A stretch of DNA of 5,970 nt from a bacterium. Its GTDB lineage: Bacteria > Actinomycetota > Thermoleophilia > Solirubrobacterales > 70-9. Location: NCBI GenBank assembly GCA_002919115.1, contig PKER01000011.1, positions 1-5,970 on the forward strand, read 5' to 3'. The notes below the pieces were generated by a model. It was not told the DNA's origin. It ran no database searches and saw only the letters and a list, made by a program, of their open reading frames with translations. Within the stretch, counting starts at the first letter, position 1. Every line of letters begins with the position of its first letter. Shown here piece after piece: positions 4,982 to 5,970 of the stretch. The position numbers and the translations under genes are program-made.

Positions 4982-5344
4982 GTGAGCGCCGAGCGCTTCC
5001 CGGCGCTGCTCATCCGGCTCACGGGCCTCGCGCTCGCGGCCGGCGCGCTCGCGCTCTACATCGACGGCGGCTGGAGCATCCTCGCGCTGATCCTGCTCCT
5101 GCTCGCTCCCGACGTGAGCATCGCGGGGTACGCGCTCGGCCCGCGAGCGGGCGCGGTCATCTACAACCTCGGCCACGCGCTGCCCGCGGCGCTGGCCCTC
5201 GGCGCGATCGGCGTGCTGGCCGGCTCGGGCGTGGCCGTGCAGGTCGGCCTCGCCTGGACCGCGCACATCGGCATCGACTGGCTCGCCGGGTACGGGTTCA
5301 AGTACCCCGACGACTTCAAGCACACCCACGTGCAGCGCGTCTGA
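4982..5344 (+). CDS. DUF4260 family membrane protein
   Basis: This is a 120-aa integral membrane protein of the uncharacterised DUF4260 family; no biochemical function is known to me. Hydrophobic segments lie at about 7-25 (ALLIRLTGLALAAGALAL), 31-53 (WSILALILLLLAPDVSIAGYALG) and 56-92 (with YNLGHA and a long Ala/Leu/Gly-rich stretch that could cross twice). Family landmarks are LAPDVSIAGY, YNLGHALPAAL and the C-terminal WTAHIGIDWLAGYGFKYPDDFKHTHVQR. Length is normal for the family. The start is a GTG only 7 nt after the glnA stop, with no ribosome-binding site in between, so re-initiation after glnA is the likely mode of translation. The stop (TGA, 5342-5344) overlaps a possible ATG of the next gene. 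No terminator separates it from glnA. A functional link to nitrogen metabolism is not shown. Confidence 0.88.
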   Translation: MSAERFPALLIRLTGLALAAGALALYIDGGWSILALILLLLAPDVSIAGYALGPRAGAVIYNLGHALPAALALGAIGVLAGSGVAVQVGLAWTAHIGIDWLAGYGFKYPDDFKHTHVQRV

Positions 5345-5382
5345 TGGGTTCGGGCGCGCGCACCGGGGGTAGCTGGGGGTCG

Positions 5383-5970
5383 ATGGCGACCCTCGACGTT
5401 GTGCGCGTGTTCACCGCCGCGGACGGCTCGGGCGGCAACGAGCTCGGCGTGTTCCTGCAGGGGGTCGAGGTCCCCGAGGAGGCGCGCCAGCGCGTGGCCG
5501 CGGACCTCGGGTTCGCCGAGACCGTGTTCGTCGACGACTGGGGTGAGGCGCGGGTGCGGATCTTCACGCCGGCGACCGAGCTGCCGCTCGCCGGGCACCC
5601 GCTCGTGGGCACGGCCTGGCTGTTCGCCCGCGAGGGGGTCCCGACTGCCGTCCTGCGCCCGCCGGCCGGCGAGGTCCCGGTCCGCACCGAGGCCGAGCTG
5701 ACCTACATCCAGGCGCGCGCCGCGTGGTGCCCGCCGTTCGAGTTCATCGAGTACGGCTCGCCCGACGAGGTCGACGCGCTTGACGGTCCCCCCGACGACG
5801 CGGGCTTCGCCTACTGCTGGGCGTGGGCCGACCGCGACGCGGGGCGGGTGCGCGCCCGCTCGTTCGTCACCGAGGTGGGCGTCGCCGAGGACGAGGCGAC
5901 GGGCTCGGCGGCGCTGCCGCTCGCCGTGCGGGTCGGGCGCGCGATCGAGGGGCGCCCGGGCGCGGGGGCG
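5383..5970 (+). CDS. PhzF-family isomerase-like protein, 3' end cut off
   Basis: This frame is open to the right edge, so the gene is partial (196 codons seen). It resembles the PhzF/diaminopimelate-epimerase-like superfamily. The start MATLDVVRVFTAADGSGGNELGVF corresponds to the family's V(D)VFT...GGNPLAVF. GFAETVFV carries E46, the position of the catalytic glutamate. IFTPATELPLAGHPLVGTAWL includes the family GHP at 71-73. EDEATGSAA (169-177) corresponds to the EDPxTGSA motif, with Glu in place of Pro. The two motif blocks are about 100 residues apart, compared with roughly 130 in PhzF itself, so this is a compact member. The substrate is unknown, and phenazine synthesis should not be assumed. 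ATG 5383 fits the family N-terminus. An in-frame ATG at 5344 overlapping the DUF4260 stop (TGATG) would add 13 residues and allow translational coupling. Confidence 0.86.
   Translation, partial: MATLDVVRVFTAADGSGGNELGVFLQGVEVPEEARQRVAADLGFAETVFVDDWGEARVRIFTPATELPLAGHPLVGTAWLFAREGVPTAVLRPPAGEVPVRTEAELTYIQARAAWCPPFEFIEYGSPDEVDALDGPPDDAGFAYCWAWADRDAGRVRARSFVTEVGVAEDEATGSAALPLAVRVGRAIEGRPGAGA

Noticed and set aside
4380..4985. A 201-codon open frame in another forward frame of glnA
   Set aside because: Its Arg/Ala/Gly/Pro-rich translation with no recognisable motif is typical of an out-of-frame reading of the glnA codons.
3499..5022. A 507-codon open frame on the minus strand opposite glnA
   Set aside because: It is the antisense shadow of glnA. 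Long antisense frames are expected in GC-rich genes, its translation is low-complexity Leu/Val/Arg/Asp-rich, and glnA is certain.

Overview
This is a GC-rich window of ordinary bacterial chromosome. It most likely comes from an actinobacterium, and the Thermoleophilia/Solirubrobacterales are my best guess (inference, not tested). The signs are a Bacillus/actinobacterial-type SOS box in front of lexA, a c-di-AMP (ydaO-type) riboswitch in front of a resuscitation-promoting-factor-like gene, an alpha-type class I glutamine synthetase, and strong GC preference at third codon positions. No phage, IS, CRISPR or defence genes are visible.

Layout, left to right. A short heptanucleotide tandem repeat touches the left edge. 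A tRNA-Leu(GAG) gene with its terminator is on the minus strand. Divergent from it is lexA, behind a near-perfect SOS box. lexA overlaps by ATGA a small zinc-ribbon gene of unknown function. About 40 nt further on comes the RNase P RNA gene (rnpB, recognised by its conserved cores), closed by a UUCG-loop terminator. Next is a gene-free stretch of about 260 nt holding two copies of a 50-nt element with perfect 10-bp inverted-repeat arms. A c-di-AMP riboswitch then leads directly into a secreted or membrane-anchored Rpf/transglycosylase-like protein. That gene ends in a hairpin terminator followed by a striking six-run G-quadruplex motif. On the minus strand lies an AhpD/carboxymuconolactone-decarboxylase-like gene without any cysteine. 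It is divergent from glnA across a 226-nt regulatory region holding 11-nt direct repeats and a 17-bp palindrome. glnA is followed after 7 nt by a DUF4260 membrane-protein gene, which abuts a PhzF-family gene that runs off the right edge.

How the parts work together. lexA and the zinc-ribbon gene should form an autoregulated SOS transcription unit that may read through into rnpB. The riboswitch would tie cell-wall remodelling by the Rpf-like enzyme to c-di-AMP. glnA assimilates ammonium, and its two downstream genes may be co-transcribed with it. I do not see a multi-gene undescribed system. The most interesting items are the paired palindromic elements, the G-quadruplex cluster, the structured glnA/AhpD-like intergenic region, the zinc-ribbon partner of lexA, and family members with altered key residues (cysteine-less AhpD-like protein, GS lacking the feedback arginine, compact PhzF).
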